Under the pieces are notes generated by a model. It saw only the letters and a list, made by a program, of their open reading frames with translations, was not told the DNA's origin and searched no databases. Below are positions 1 to 7,602 of a stretch of 40,970 nucleotides of DNA, piece by piece. The stretch comes from Elusimicrobia bacterium RIFOXYD2_FULL_34_15. GTDB lineage: Bacteria > Elusimicrobiota > UBA8919. Location of the stretch: the NCBI GenBank assembly GCA_001800605.1, contig MGVS01000023.1, positions 1 through 40,970 on the forward strand, written 5' to 3'. The position numbers and the translations under genes were made by a program. Numbering within the stretch: the stretch's first letter is position 1; the number at the start of each line of letters is the position of its first letter.

Positions 1-50
1 CATTATTATACCACTTTTTTCCTCAAAATTGCTTTGCCGCTCTGATCCCC

Positions 51-89
51 CGATGCCAAGCATCGGGGCTTGGCGCGTTTTCAGTCAAG
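51..89. repeat. 39-bp palindromic repeat, copy 1
   Basis: This segment matches 39444-39482 over 39 bp with three differences, all G in this copy and A in the other. It contains GCCAAGC and GCTTGGC as inverted arms around a six-base loop, and an alternative GATGC/GCATC pairing. It overlaps the stop codon of the AAA ATPase gene, so read on the minus strand it is a hairpin right at the gene's 3' end. The second copy also lies just downstream of a minus-strand gene. A REP-like or terminator-like element is the likely identity. Confidence 0.7.
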
Positions 90-1173
90 GCCTGCCTCCA
101 ATAATATTCTTTTCCCATAAATCGCCCAATCCATATTCTTCTATCCACGATTTTGTATCTTCTTCTTTCAAATGTTTAAAAGTTGATTGTCTTTCTTTTT
201 CATTTCTATCTACTACAATGATATCCTCGGGTTTAAATTGATTAACAAGAGTTACTGACTGCGTGGAAACAATCACCTGTGTCTTGGCTGCTGCGCTTTT
301 TAAAAGATTTGCTAAAAGTGTAATTGCATATGGATGTAATCCTAACTCTGGTTCATCAAGTAAAATTGTCGAAGGTAGATGAGGTTGCATTAATAATGTC
401 ACTAAACATATAAATCTTAATGTGCCATCTGAAAAAGAATGTGTGTTGAAATATGCATCAGAATCTTTTTCTTGCCATTCTAACTTGATAAGCCGATTGT
501 TAAGTGGATTATGACGTAAAACAAAATCATTAAAAAAAGGATATACCATATGAATTGTATCTATAATATTTTTATAATTTTGAGAATGTTTTTGTCTAAG
601 AAAAAACAAATAAGAAGCAAGATTGGCGGCATCTGGCCTAAAAATACTATTATCATCAACATCAGCATCTTGTTTCATTTTTGCAGTAGTACTTGTATCA
701 TGAAAATGATATACTTTCCAATTTTTAATAGTATCTAAAACATGGCTGGCAACTTTTTTGGGCTTTATTTTACTTTCTTCATATAATCTTGTTTCCTTAT
801 GTCCAGTGCCTAATTTCTCATCATAAGGTTTAGAATATCCAGGAGCTTGATAAAAACAAACTTCTTCAGAAAATATTAAAGTATTATCTAAAGTAGGAAC
901 AAGAGAAAATTGGTAGATATTACTTTCAAAAGAAAGCTTAACAGACAATTCACTTGTTGTTTTTTGACCATAATATAATAGTGAATCTACACCACCTGAT
1001 TGACCAACAAAAATCTGTAATTTTTGTTCAATTATTTTGTTAATCATATTAAATAAAGAAATAAAATTAGATTTTCCAACACCATTCGGACCAATTAAAA
1101 TATTTAATGCTTTTAAATTTAACGTCATCTCTTTAATTGACTTAAATCCTTTTATTTCAATATTATTAAGCAT
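85..1173 (-). CDS. AAA_21 family ATPase (RecF/SMC-like, single protein)
   Basis: This is a 362-residue ATPase with an SMC/RecF-type split ABC ATPase fold. Walker A is GPNGVGKS at residues 28-35, an ABC-signature-like FSDGTLRF lies near 247-254, and Walker B is ILLDEPELGLHP near 270-281, followed by VSTQS as the switch region. Family members act alone or with nuclease or TOPRIM partners, often in phage defence or DNA repair. No partner gene is visible within the 84 bases left in the window, so one may lie outside. The start at 1173 has a G-rich Shine-Dalgarno (AAGGGGGG) six bases upstream. It lies 47 bases after tatD on the same strand and could be read through from that operon. The substrate is unknown; the ATPase assignment is firm, the role is not. 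Confidence 0.85.
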   Translation of the reverse strand: MLNNIEIKGFKSIKEMTLNLKALNILIGPNGVGKSNFISLFNMINKIIEQKLQIFVGQSGGVDSLLYYGQKTTSELSVKLSFESNIYQFSLVPTLDNTLIFSEEVCFYQAPGYSKPYDEKLGTGHKETRLYEESKIKPKKVASHVLDTIKNWKVYHFHDTSTTAKMKQDADVDDNSIFRPDAANLASYLFFLRQKHSQNYKNIIDTIHMVYPFFNDFVLRHNPLNNRLIKLEWQEKDSDAYFNTHSFSDGTLRFICLVTLLMQPHLPSTILLDEPELGLHPYAITLLANLLKSAAAKTQVIVSTQSVTLVNQFKPEDIIVVDRNEKERQSTFKHLKEEDTKSWIEEYGLGDLWEKNIIGGRP

Positions 1174-1220
1174 TAATCGCCCCCCTTTTAATTATTTTCT
1201 CTTTTTTTGTTTATCTTTAT

Positions 1221-1961
1221 CTATATTCCAAACAGTACTTCTGCGTTATTATCCGTAATTTTTGAAACTTCGTCTATTGATAAATTCTTAATTTTTGCGA
1301 TTTCTTCGGCAATAAATTTTATATATGACGGTTCATTTCTTTTACCCCTGAATTTCTGGGGCGGTAAATATGGCGCATCCGTTTCTAAAAGTATCTTTTC
1401 TAACGGTACATTTTTTACGACATCTCTCAAATTATCGGCTTTTGGATAAGTTACCGGACAATCTATCCCAAGATAATAACCAAGGGCTAAAAACTTTTCA
1501 GCATATTCAAGCGTTGAAGAAAAACAATGAACAACTCCCCGCAGATTTTTATATTGACTCAATATTTTATAACTATCCACTTCTGCTTCGCGCGAGTGAA
1601 TTATTACCGGTTTATTAATTTTTTTTGCAATATCCAACTGTTTTTCAAAAACTTCGGCCTGAATCTTTTTATCAACGTTGTTTCTATGATAATCCAGCCC
1701 AAATTCTCCGACTGCAACGACTTTTTCATCTTTTAACAGATGAGTATAATCAACATATTTTTCCGCATCATGAGGATGTATGCCAAAAGTGCAAAAAATA
1801 TTATTATATCTTCGACATAAATCCAAAGAACCTTGCCATAAAGACGGTTCTACGCTAATTTCTATTATTTTTGTAATTCCTTCTGCAAATGCCCGTTCTA
1901 TAACTTCTTTTCTGTCACTATTGAAAGATTCATCTAAAAGATGGCAGTGTGTATCAATCAT
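1221..1961 (-). CDS. tatD: TatD family metal-dependent hydrolase/DNase
   Basis: TatD proteins are TIM-barrel metallohydrolases with 3'-5' exonuclease or D-aminoacyl-tRNA deacylase activity in the cytoplasm. The 246-residue length is typical. Family motifs are present: MIDTHCHL at the N-terminus (metal-binding HxH), GIHPH near residue 61, the GEFGLDYH block with the metal-bridging Glu, the IIHSRE His, VVHCFS, and the ETDAPYL C-terminal Asp. It follows metG on the same strand after an unusual repeat-filled gap. The metG-tatD pairing is conserved in many bacteria, for example metS-yabD in Bacillus subtilis, which supports the call. The ATG at 1961 gives the canonical N-terminus. Confidence 0.93.
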   Translation of the reverse strand: MIDTHCHLLDESFNSDRKEVIERAFAEGITKIIEISVEPSLWQGSLDLCRRYNNIFCTFGIHPHDAEKYVDYTHLLKDEKVVAVGEFGLDYHRNNVDKKIQAEVFEKQLDIAKKINKPVIIHSREAEVDSYKILSQYKNLRGVVHCFSSTLEYAEKFLALGYYLGIDCPVTYPKADNLRDVVKNVPLEKILLETDAPYLPPQKFRGKRNEPSYIKFIAEEIAKIKNLSIDEVSKITDNNAEVLFGI

Positions 1962-1965
1962 ATAA

Positions 1966-2136
1966 TAAAACGATTAAAACTGATAACGTAACGATTAAGA
2001 CGAGATAAAGACTTGATCTAAACTGATAACGTCCTGATTAAAACAAGATTAAACATCAGTCTAAATCAGTCTTTTCATCTTGTATACATCAGCTTTTCAT
2101 CAGTTTATATCAGTCCTTCATCTGTTTGAATCAATC
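1966..2136. repeat. Intergenic word-repeat element (GATTAAAACTGATAACG type)
   Basis: The whole tatD-metG gap is made of variants of one short word. The left half has direct copies such as CGATTAAAACTGATAACGT and TCTAAACTGATAACGTCC. The right half has inverted variants such as CATCAGTTTATATCAGTCC and CATCAGTCTAAATCAGTC. The two halves can pair imperfectly into a long hairpin. The element runs into the metG stop codon. No coding sequence or promoter stands out. Similar elements with other words fill other gaps in this window. Confidence 0.6.
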
Positions 2137-3561
2137 CTTTCCATCTTTTCTCGGGAATAAAGGTTCCGTTACTTTTCTATCCATAATTATTTTTTTTATT
2201 TTTTCCGATGTCTCCGGCATAAAACATGAAAGTGATTTTGAAACTATTTCTATTGCAGATAAAAGATTCTTCAAAACTTTTTCCAGTTTTACTTTATCTA
2301 TCTTAAAAAGATTCCACGGTTTTTCGGAATCTATTGTCTTGTTTGCTTCGTTTATAACTTCCCATATCAATTCAAGTGCTTTAATAAACTCGATACTCTC
2401 CATAAACTTAGAATACTTCTTATCAAAATCAACTATAAGTTTCCCTAATGAACTTTCTTTGTCTACCTCGGCTTTTATATCCTGTAAAGAAAATTTTTCA
2501 AGCATTGAAAACGTGCGTGAAATAAGATTCCCGAGATTATTTGCCAGATTACTGTTATATTTGTCAAAAAAACTTTTTTCTGAAAAATCACCGTCCTGTC
2601 CGAACGGTATCTGGCTCATAACAAAATATCTGTATGCATCGCATCCGTAATTATCTATAAAAGTATGCGGATTCACAAAGTTGCCTTTTGATTTTGACAT
2701 TTTTTCACCGTTGACTGTCCACCAGCCGTGCGCAAAAACCGTTTTTGGCAGTTTTTCTCCGAGCGCCATTAACATGGCAGACCAGATAACAGCATGAAAC
2801 TTAAAAATTTCCTTACCAATAAAATGAACATCGCAAGGCCAGATATTTTTCCCCTCTGCAGCAGACAAGTAATTCAGCAATGCGTCAAACCATACGTAAA
2901 TCGTATGCGCTTCGTCCCCAGGCACTGTAATGCCCCATTTTACCTTTGTTCTTGAGACAGATAAATCTTTCAAGCCTGATTTAACAAAATTTTTCATCTC
3001 CAAAGCACGCCATGACGGCTGGAGAAATTCCGGATGTTTTTCATAGTATTCAAGAAGTGCATCCTGATATTTAGATAGTTTAAAAAAATAAGATTCTTCT
3101 TCTAACTTCCACACTTCTTTTGCACAATCCGGACAAGCAAAACTAAGAATTTGTGTATCTGTATAATACGACTCGCAGGCAACGCAATACCAGCCGCTGT
3201 ATTTTCCTTTATATATATCTCCGGTCTTTAAAAGTTTACTGAAAACTTCCTGAACTTTTTTTACGTGTTTCTCGCCGGTTGTCCTTATAAAATAGTCGTA
3301 AGATATGTTCAAGCGTTCCCATAACAATTTAAACTCTTCAACGTTTTTATCAACCCATTCCTGCGGTGTAAAACCATTCTTGCTTGCGGCTTCGGCTATT
3401 TTTGAACCGTGCTCATCAGTACCTGTTAAATAAAACACTTCTACATTTTTAGAACGACAGTATCTCGCAAGAATATCGGCAGCAATAGTTGTATATGAAT
3501 GCCCGAGATGCGGCTTATCATTTACATAATATATAGGTGTTGTAATATAAAACTTCTTCAT
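2131..3561 (-). CDS. metG: Methionyl-tRNA synthetase
   Basis: This enzyme charges tRNA-Met in the cytoplasm. The class I signature is PHLGHSYT (HIGH type) near the N-terminus and EKMSKSKGN (KMSKS) in the middle. The connective peptide carries a CVAC...CPDC zinc knuckle, placing it with the MetG type that has a four-Cys zinc site. The anticodon-binding helical domain is present, and the C-terminal tRNA-binding EMAP domain is absent, giving 476 residues. The ORF track starts at 3591, but its first ten residues are encoded by an intergenic repeat; MKKFYITTPIYYVN at 3561 is the conserved family start. No Shine-Dalgarno precedes it because the repeat abuts the start codon. It sits between ricT and tatD as in the tmk-holB-ricT-metG-tatD cluster. 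Confidence 0.95.
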   Translation of the reverse strand: MKKFYITTPIYYVNDKPHLGHSYTTIAADILARYCRSKNVEVFYLTGTDEHGSKIAEAASKNGFTPQEWVDKNVEEFKLLWERLNISYDYFIRTTGEKHVKKVQEVFSKLLKTGDIYKGKYSGWYCVACESYYTDTQILSFACPDCAKEVWKLEEESYFFKLSKYQDALLEYYEKHPEFLQPSWRALEMKNFVKSGLKDLSVSRTKVKWGITVPGDEAHTIYVWFDALLNYLSAAEGKNIWPCDVHFIGKEIFKFHAVIWSAMLMALGEKLPKTVFAHGWWTVNGEKMSKSKGNFVNPHTFIDNYGCDAYRYFVMSQIPFGQDGDFSEKSFFDKYNSNLANNLGNLISRTFSMLEKFSLQDIKAEVDKESSLGKLIVDFDKKYSKFMESIEFIKALELIWEVINEANKTIDSEKPWNLFKIDKVKLEKVLKNLLSAIEIVSKSLSCFMPETSEKIKKIIMDRKVTEPLFPRKDGKD

Positions 3562-3650
3562 AAAATCGATTACACAGATTTTGAAAGACAATTACACAGA
3601 TTAAACCTAATCGCAGCAATCATAAGTTTAAATCACTGTAATCATGACCG
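3562..3650 (-). repeat. TTTAATCTGTGTAATC family repeat, copy A
   Basis: Read on the minus strand this gap carries ATGATTACAGTGATTTAAAC, then GGTTTAATCTGTGTAATTG, then CAAAATCTGTGTAATCG directly at the metG start codon. The same words in the same order occur at about 6950-7047 and 29712-29806. The ends are inverted relative to each other, so a hairpin can form. It provides ten spurious codons to the metG ORF in the track. Confidence 0.7.
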
Positions 3651-3668
3651 TTGGACTTTTCAACGGGA

Positions 3669-4454
3669 TCACTTTAATAATTCTTTTTGCAGAAATTTTT
3701 TCATGTGCCCGTCTTCAAACTGCACATTTATCTCTGATTTAAAAATATTCACTCCTATAACTTTACCTTTACCTTCAGGGGTCTTAACCTCACTTCCAAC
3801 CGCAGGATATTTTTTACCTTCAGAAACATAAAAATCGTGTTCATAAGCAATACAGCACATCAATCTTCCGCAAACACCGGAAATTTTAGCAGGATTTATA
3901 GTCAGATTCTGATCTTTTGCAATTTCGGTTGTTACTGATGTAAAATCCTTTAAAAATCTCTGACAGCAGCATATTTGCCCGCAGTGCCCGAGCGAACCTA
4001 AAATTTTAACTTCGTCCCTAACCCCGATTTGCACCATCTGAATCCTTGTTTTAAGAACAGACCCCAATTCTTTGAGCAATTCGCGGAAATCCACCCTTTC
4101 TTCTGCGGTATAATAAATAAAAAGCTTGGTTCTTTCAAAATTATATTCTATCATTGAAAGATTCATCTTCACTTTAAGCGTTTCCACCTTATCAAGTATC
4201 GCAGAAAGATCTTTCTTGGCATATTCCTTATTTTTTTCTACACGCTTGGCATCTTCTTCCGTGAACAACCGAACAACCTTTTTAAGCGGTTCCTTTGTAT
4301 CTGTCATCTGCTCCGGAATAACTACCATTCCAACTTCTAATCCGTTATCTATTTCAACTAACAGCTGGGTGTTCATAGAAACATCTATGGACCCCGCGTC
4401 GCAAAAAATAATATCCTTAGTTCTTCTTATCTGTACACCAACAGCAAGCGGCAT
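3669..4454 (-). CDS. ricT: PSP1-domain protein, RicT (YaaT) homologue
   Basis: This 261-residue protein belongs to the PSP1/YaaT family. The PSP1 C-terminal domain occupies roughly residues 55-150, followed by the Cys-rich stretch GHCGQICCCQRF and VCGRLMCC typical of RicT. In Bacillus subtilis RicT joins RicA and RicF in an Fe-S-bearing complex that directs RNase Y maturation of mRNA. RicA and RicF are not seen here, so the local function may differ. The start at 4454 is set by GAGGAG five bases upstream. It lies between holB (40 bases) and metG, the same order as holB-yaaT-...-metS in Firmicutes. Confidence 0.88.
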   Translation of the reverse strand: MPLAVGVQIRRTKDIIFCDAGSIDVSMNTQLLVEIDNGLEVGMVVIPEQMTDTKEPLKKVVRLFTEEDAKRVEKNKEYAKKDLSAILDKVETLKVKMNLSMIEYNFERTKLFIYYTAEERVDFRELLKELGSVLKTRIQMVQIGVRDEVKILGSLGHCGQICCCQRFLKDFTSVTTEIAKDQNLTINPAKISGVCGRLMCCIAYEHDFYVSEGKKYPAVGSEVKTPEGKGKVIGVNIFKSEINVQFEDGHMKKFLQKELLK

Positions 4455-4494
4455 AATATCTCCTCAAATTACCCATTTTTTGCATTTACAAAAT

Positions 4495-5340
4495 TTAGGT
4501 TAAATTTTGACGTAAAACTTCTAATGTTAAACCAATGTTTGTATTTCTCATAATGTAATTTCTCATCTTTAAAACCATTCCTAATTTTTCGGGTTCATAG
4601 CATCTAACCTGGCTAGCAAGTAAATTTAAGAATTCTACTGCTTCATTTCTTTCATACTTTGAATTTACAAATTTTCCTTTCTTAAAATCCGTAAAAACAT
4701 TTTTATATTCATCAATCAGTTTTTTATCTTCCGCCCATTGTATAGCCTTGCCCAAAGAACCCATCGCAACTGAAACAACAAAATCCAATTCATCTTTTTC
4801 AAGTCCGTATTTTTCAATTTTGCTCTTAATTTCGGTATCGCTTAACACGCCAAAATATACCGTAACGCACCTTGAAATTATAGTTCTCGGTAAAGAATGC
4901 GGCGACGGAGTAATCAGAATTATAACGGTGTTTTTCGGTGGTTCCTCAAGTATTTTCAAAAGCGAATTTGCAGCTTCTTCTTTAATAAATTGCGCATCAT
5001 TTATTATTCTCACGTTATAACCGTTCATAATTGTATTCATCTGAAGACCTTTAATCATGTCTTTTACCTGTTCAATAGAAATCCATGATTTATCTTCAAG
5101 CACCGAAATGGTCATAACATCCGGATGATTTCCCATCTCTATTTTTTTACATGATGGGCATATTCCGCAAGGTCTTTTATATATCTCTTCACTGCAATTG
5201 AGCATTTGCGCAATTTTTAATGCAAACAATCTTTTACCGACTCCCGACTGACCAACAAACATATATGAAGAATGAATATGCTCATTCTTAATCGCTTTAA
5301 GAAATATCTCGGTTTGTTTGTTATGCCCTATCAATTCCAT
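4495..5340 (-). CDS. holB: DNA polymerase III delta-prime subunit
   Basis: Delta-prime is part of the clamp loader that places the sliding clamp on primed DNA. The 281-residue protein has an AAA+ Walker A GQSGVGKR near residue 30, a four-Cys zinc module (C...CGICPSC) near 49-64, the EEAANSLLKILEEPP box and the sensor-1 SRC motif. The C-terminal domain is short. The Walker A ends in KR rather than KT/KS, in keeping with delta-prime being a stator subunit that often does not hydrolyse ATP. It overlaps the 3' end of tmk by 10 bases, so translational coupling is likely. No Shine-Dalgarno is evident. Confidence 0.9.
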   Translation of the reverse strand: MELIGHNKQTEIFLKAIKNEHIHSSYMFVGQSGVGKRLFALKIAQMLNCSEEIYKRPCGICPSCKKIEMGNHPDVMTISVLEDKSWISIEQVKDMIKGLQMNTIMNGYNVRIINDAQFIKEEAANSLLKILEEPPKNTVIILITPSPHSLPRTIISRCVTVYFGVLSDTEIKSKIEKYGLEKDELDFVVSVAMGSLGKAIQWAEDKKLIDEYKNVFTDFKKGKFVNSKYERNEAVEFLNLLASQVRCYEPEKLGMVLKMRNYIMRNTNIGLTLEVLRQNLT

Positions 5341-5951
5341 AATTTTTTTACTACTATATCAAAAATTTTATTTGCTATCTCTTCAATTGTTCCGTCTGCT
5401 TTAACAGCCTTAATCCTGTTTGGAAATTGTTTGGCAAGCCATTTGTAGCCATAATTGACTTTTTTATGAAAAACAAAACTTTCTCTTTCCAGCCGATCTT
5501 TCCCTCGCAAACAAGTGCGAGCAAGCCCTTTTTTTACGTCCAATTCTAAAAAAATAGTTAAATTTGGTTTCAATTTTGAAGTTGCAATATCATTAAGTTT
5601 GAAAATTATTTTCTTGTCCAATTCTCTTCCAAAACCCTGATATGCCACTGTAGCATCTGCATACCTGTCGCAAATAACAACCTTACCTGATTCAATCGCG
5701 GGTAAAATTATCTCAGCTGTAAGTTGTGCACGGCAAGCTTCATAAAGTAAAAGTTCAGTTAATGGTGAAATTTTACTCTTAGAATCAAGTAAGATTTTTC
5801 TGACTGATTCCGCTACTTTTGTACCGCCCGGTTCGCGGGTATGCACTACATCAAAACCCATTTTCTTAAGCTTCTTGACTAATAGCGCTGATTGCGTGGA
5901 TTTACCGCAACCATCAGACCCTTCCAACGTAACAAAAAAACCCTTTTTCAT
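5331..5951 (-). CDS. tmk: Thymidylate kinase
   Basis: Thymidylate kinase phosphorylates dTMP to dTDP for DNA synthesis. The P-loop GSDGCGKST, the dTMP-binding TREPGGT motif, the DRY motif (CDRYADATVAYQG) and the LID-region residues RGKDRLE are all present. The ORF track begins at a TTG (5969), but MKKGFFVTLEG at 5951 matches the family N-terminus; neither start has a good Shine-Dalgarno. At 206 residues the length is standard. It is the first gene of the tmk-holB-ricT-metG-tatD run and has a strong promoter about 55 bases upstream. Confidence 0.94.
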   Translation of the reverse strand: MKKGFFVTLEGSDGCGKSTQSALLVKKLKKMGFDVVHTREPGGTKVAESVRKILLDSKSKISPLTELLLYEACRAQLTAEIILPAIESGKVVICDRYADATVAYQGFGRELDKKIIFKLNDIATSKLKPNLTIFLELDVKKGLARTCLRGKDRLERESFVFHKKVNYGYKWLAKQFPNRIKAVKADGTIEEIANKIFDIVVKKLWN

Positions 5952-6006
5952 ATTTAGAAACGGTATCAAATTTTAAGATATAATAAATATAATAACTCTA
6001 TGTTAG

Positions 6007-6035
6007 ATTTTATTAAAAAACCCATTAAAAGTCAA
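6007..6035 (-). promoter_or_regulatory. Sigma-70-type promoter for the tmk operon
   Basis: On the minus strand TTGACT (6035-6030) and TAAAAT (6012-6007) are separated by 17 bases. Transcription would begin near 6000, giving a leader of about 50 bases before tmk. Confidence 0.7.
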
Positions 6036-6084
6036 CAAAATAAACCTTTAATTATTGGATTATTTGCGTTATAAAAAGATTCTT

Positions 6085-6816
6085 TTACTTAAATTTTTTC
6101 AATTTCTTCAGATAGGCATGGTCGGTTTGGTCAATTTTGAGCGGAGTTACTGAAATATATTTATTATCCATTGCTATAATATCAGTATTTTTTATAGGAT
6201 AACCGGATACTTGTTTGCTTAAAATCCTGTAGTATTTCCGGCCTTTTTTATCTATTTTTTCATCAATATAATCGTTATAAATACGCTTCCCCATCTTAGT
6301 CAAAATTACACCTTTTATGCTTTTGTAATCCGGGATATTGATATTAAAAAAAGTATGTTTCGGTACTTTATATTTAAACATTTTTTTTATTATTTTATAC
6401 GCATATTCTGCGGCGTACTTGAAACGATTTTTACCGTCATATACCAATGATATAGCAAAAGACGGAAATCCTAAAATAGCACCTTCCCTTGCTGCAGCGA
6501 CAGTCCCTGAATAAATACAATCCTCACCCATATTTGGACCATCATTTATACCGGATACTACCAGGTCAACATTTCCTTTCATTACCCACATAATTCCAAA
6601 CCTGACACAATCTGAAGGCGTTCCTGAAAGCGTGTAAACATTTTTTCCTTTGGGCATGAGCTGCATCGGTCTATTAACAGTTATTGAATGGCTTGATGCA
6701 CTTTTATTTAAATCGGGAACAACGACAACAACGTCGCCCATTTTTTTCATTACAGAAATCAGCGGTTTAAGTCCTGCTCCATATAAACCATCATCATTTG
6801 AAATTAAAATTCGCAT
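6085..6816 (-). CDS. surE: 5'/3'-nucleotidase SurE
   Basis: SurE is a metal-dependent nucleotidase for nucleoside monophosphates, linked to stationary-phase survival. The N-terminal ISNDDG metal motif, the KSASSHSIT loop, SGTPSDCV, VSGINDGPNMG and YSGTVAAAREG are all present, and the 243-residue length is normal. The ORF track starts at 6828, but the codons ATGGAG there form the Shine-Dalgarno (GGAG, six bases before the ATG at 6816), so MRILISNDDG is the better start. An eight-base-pair hairpin sits immediately upstream of that ribosome binding site. It is transcribed away from hypC. Confidence 0.94.
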   Translation of the reverse strand: MRILISNDDGLYGAGLKPLISVMKKMGDVVVVVPDLNKSASSHSITVNRPMQLMPKGKNVYTLSGTPSDCVRFGIMWVMKGNVDLVVSGINDGPNMGEDCIYSGTVAAAREGAILGFPSFAISLVYDGKNRFKYAAEYAYKIIKKMFKYKVPKHTFFNINIPDYKSIKGVILTKMGKRIYNDYIDEKIDKKGRKYYRILSKQVSGYPIKNTDIIAMDNKYISVTPLKIDQTDHAYLKKLKKFK

Positions 6817-6826
6817 ATGAATCTCC

Positions 6827-6846
6827 ATCCCGATAACAATCGGGAT
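6827..6846 (-). promoter_or_regulatory. Hairpin touching the surE ribosome binding site
   Basis: ATCCCGAT and ATCGGGAT form a perfect eight-base stem with a four-base loop. On the surE mRNA the stem ends exactly where the Shine-Dalgarno GGAG begins, so it could influence initiation. It may equally be one of the many dispersed palindromes here. Confidence 0.55.
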
Positions 6847-6949
6847 TATAATATCTACCTTAAAGATTCTAGGCAGGGAATCCTGCTTGCCCGCCGACGA
6901 TTCAGTGGAGGGCCCGTCCCGACTTTATTTGGGACTGGCTGCAGGATAA
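6847..6949. other. Palindrome-rich part of the surE-hypC gap
   Basis: The gap between surE and hypC is about 500 bases, the only gene-free stretch over 300 bases in the window. This part holds small hairpins, including GCAGG/CCTGC and GTCCC/GGGAC, and no convincing coding sequence. The ORF track's plus-strand frame 6817-7104 is made of repeats. The remainder of the gap is listed as the repeat, promoter and leader entries that follow. Confidence 0.5.
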
Positions 6950-7047
6950 AAATGATTACAGTGATTATTAAAACAAGATTACGGGGATTAAAACTTCTGA
7001 TTACTATAATTAGGTTTAATCTGTGTAATCATGTAATCAGATTTATC
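6950..7047 (+). repeat. TTTAATCTGTGTAATC family repeat, copy B
   Basis: This copy reads ATGATTACAGTGATTATTAA, AAGATTACGGGGATTAAAAC and GGTTTAATCTGTGTAATCAT in order. The first and last words are near-perfect inverted repeats of about 16 bases. It shares word order with the repeats at 3562-3650 (opposite strand) and 29712-29806 (same strand). It lies just upstream of the hypC promoter. Confidence 0.7.
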
Positions 7048-7053
7048 ATATTT

Positions 7054-7082
7054 TTGACTTTTTGTCAAGAATATTGTATAAT
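7054..7082 (+). promoter_or_regulatory. Sigma-70-type promoter upstream of hypC
   Basis: TTGACT (7054-7059) and TATAAT (7077-7082) are separated by 17 bases. Transcription would start near 7089, leaving a leader of about 230 bases before hypC. No other plus-strand gene lies between. Confidence 0.75.
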
Positions 7083-7318
7083 GAAATTATTGGATTCTCA
7101 ATAATTTCATCCTGAGTGAAGTCGAAGGATCCACAAGTTCAACGTCTCTATAGGTTGACCCCGAATGTTTTGCCGGTGGCAAAACAAGGCATCGGGGTTG
7201 TAGCCTCGTTCGGTGCAGTAGCTCCGAACTTCAAATGGAGGATCCCGACTTTATTATTTTTTAATGTGGTCGGGATAATATGCTCGTTCGTTCCAGTTGG
7301 TACGAACTCCGCGTAATT
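7081..7318 (+). promoter_or_regulatory. Hairpin-array leader of hypCDE
   Basis: Six inverted repeats follow one another. A perfect 12-bp stem lies at 7081-7110 (ATGAAATTATTG and its complement). A GTCGA-core palindrome lies at 7109-7130. GTTTTGCC/GGCAAAAC lies at 7167-7185 inside an outer CCCCG/CGGGG pair. GTTCGG/CCGAAC lies at 7208-7229, ATCCCGAC/GTCGGGAT at 7242-7276, and GTTCGT/ACGAAC at 7286-7307. The fourth and sixth resemble each other, as if duplicated. It may be a structured regulatory RNA or a cluster of REP-like palindromes. No known riboswitch consensus was recognised. Confidence 0.5.
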
Positions 7319-7534
7319 ATGTGTTTAGCGATTCCTGGAAAAATTATTTCAATAAAAGATAAAATTGCCGATATTGATTTTGGCGGTATTAAAAGGAAAG
7401 CAGGTCTGGATCTTTTACCTGCCGCAAAAATCGGTGATTATGTTATTGTTCACGCAGGTTTTGCTATTCAAATCCTTGATACAAAAGATGCGAAAAAAAC
7501 ACTCAAGATGTTAAAAAATATAAAAATAAAGTAA
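7319..7534 (+). CDS. hypC: Hydrogenase maturation chaperone HypC
   Basis: HypC carries the Fe(CN)2CO moiety with HypD to the large subunit of [NiFe]-hydrogenase. The 71-residue protein opens with MCLAIPGK, whose Cys2 becomes N-terminal and binds iron, and continues with the small OB-fold pattern (ADIDFGG, GDYVIVHAGFAI). The ORF track's extra 13 residues come from the palindromic leader, so 7319 is the start. No Shine-Dalgarno is visible. It is the first gene of hypC-hypD-hypE. No hydrogenase structural gene and no hypA, hypB or hypF occurs in the window. Confidence 0.95.
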   Translation: MCLAIPGKIISIKDKIADIDFGGIKRKAGLDLLPAAKIGDYVIVHAGFAIQILDTKDAKKTLKMLKNIKIK

Positions 7535-7535
7535 T

Positions 7536-7580
7536 AAGTAAAGGGTAATCCCGATGAGTCGGGACAGGCTGGGTAAAAGG
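7536..7580 (+). repeat. GGGTAATCCCGATGAGTCGGG repeat, copy 1
   Basis: The hypC-hypD gap carries GTAAAGGGTAATCCCGATGA then GTCGGGACAGGCTGGGTAA. The reverse complement recurs within 16990-17050 between porG and porD, with minor changes. The flanking words (GTAAT, GGGTAA) also resemble the gap at 37056-37088. Confidence 0.65.
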
Positions 7581-7602
7581 TACGAGTTCTTAGATAAAAA
7601 AT

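Noticed and set aside
2126-2650. 174-residue plus-strand ORF
   Set aside because: It is the antisense shadow of metG, with no family motif and no ribosome binding site.
6817-7104. 95-residue plus-strand ORF upstream of hypC
   Set aside because: It is made entirely of intergenic palindromes and the dispersed repeat, with no protein-like pattern.
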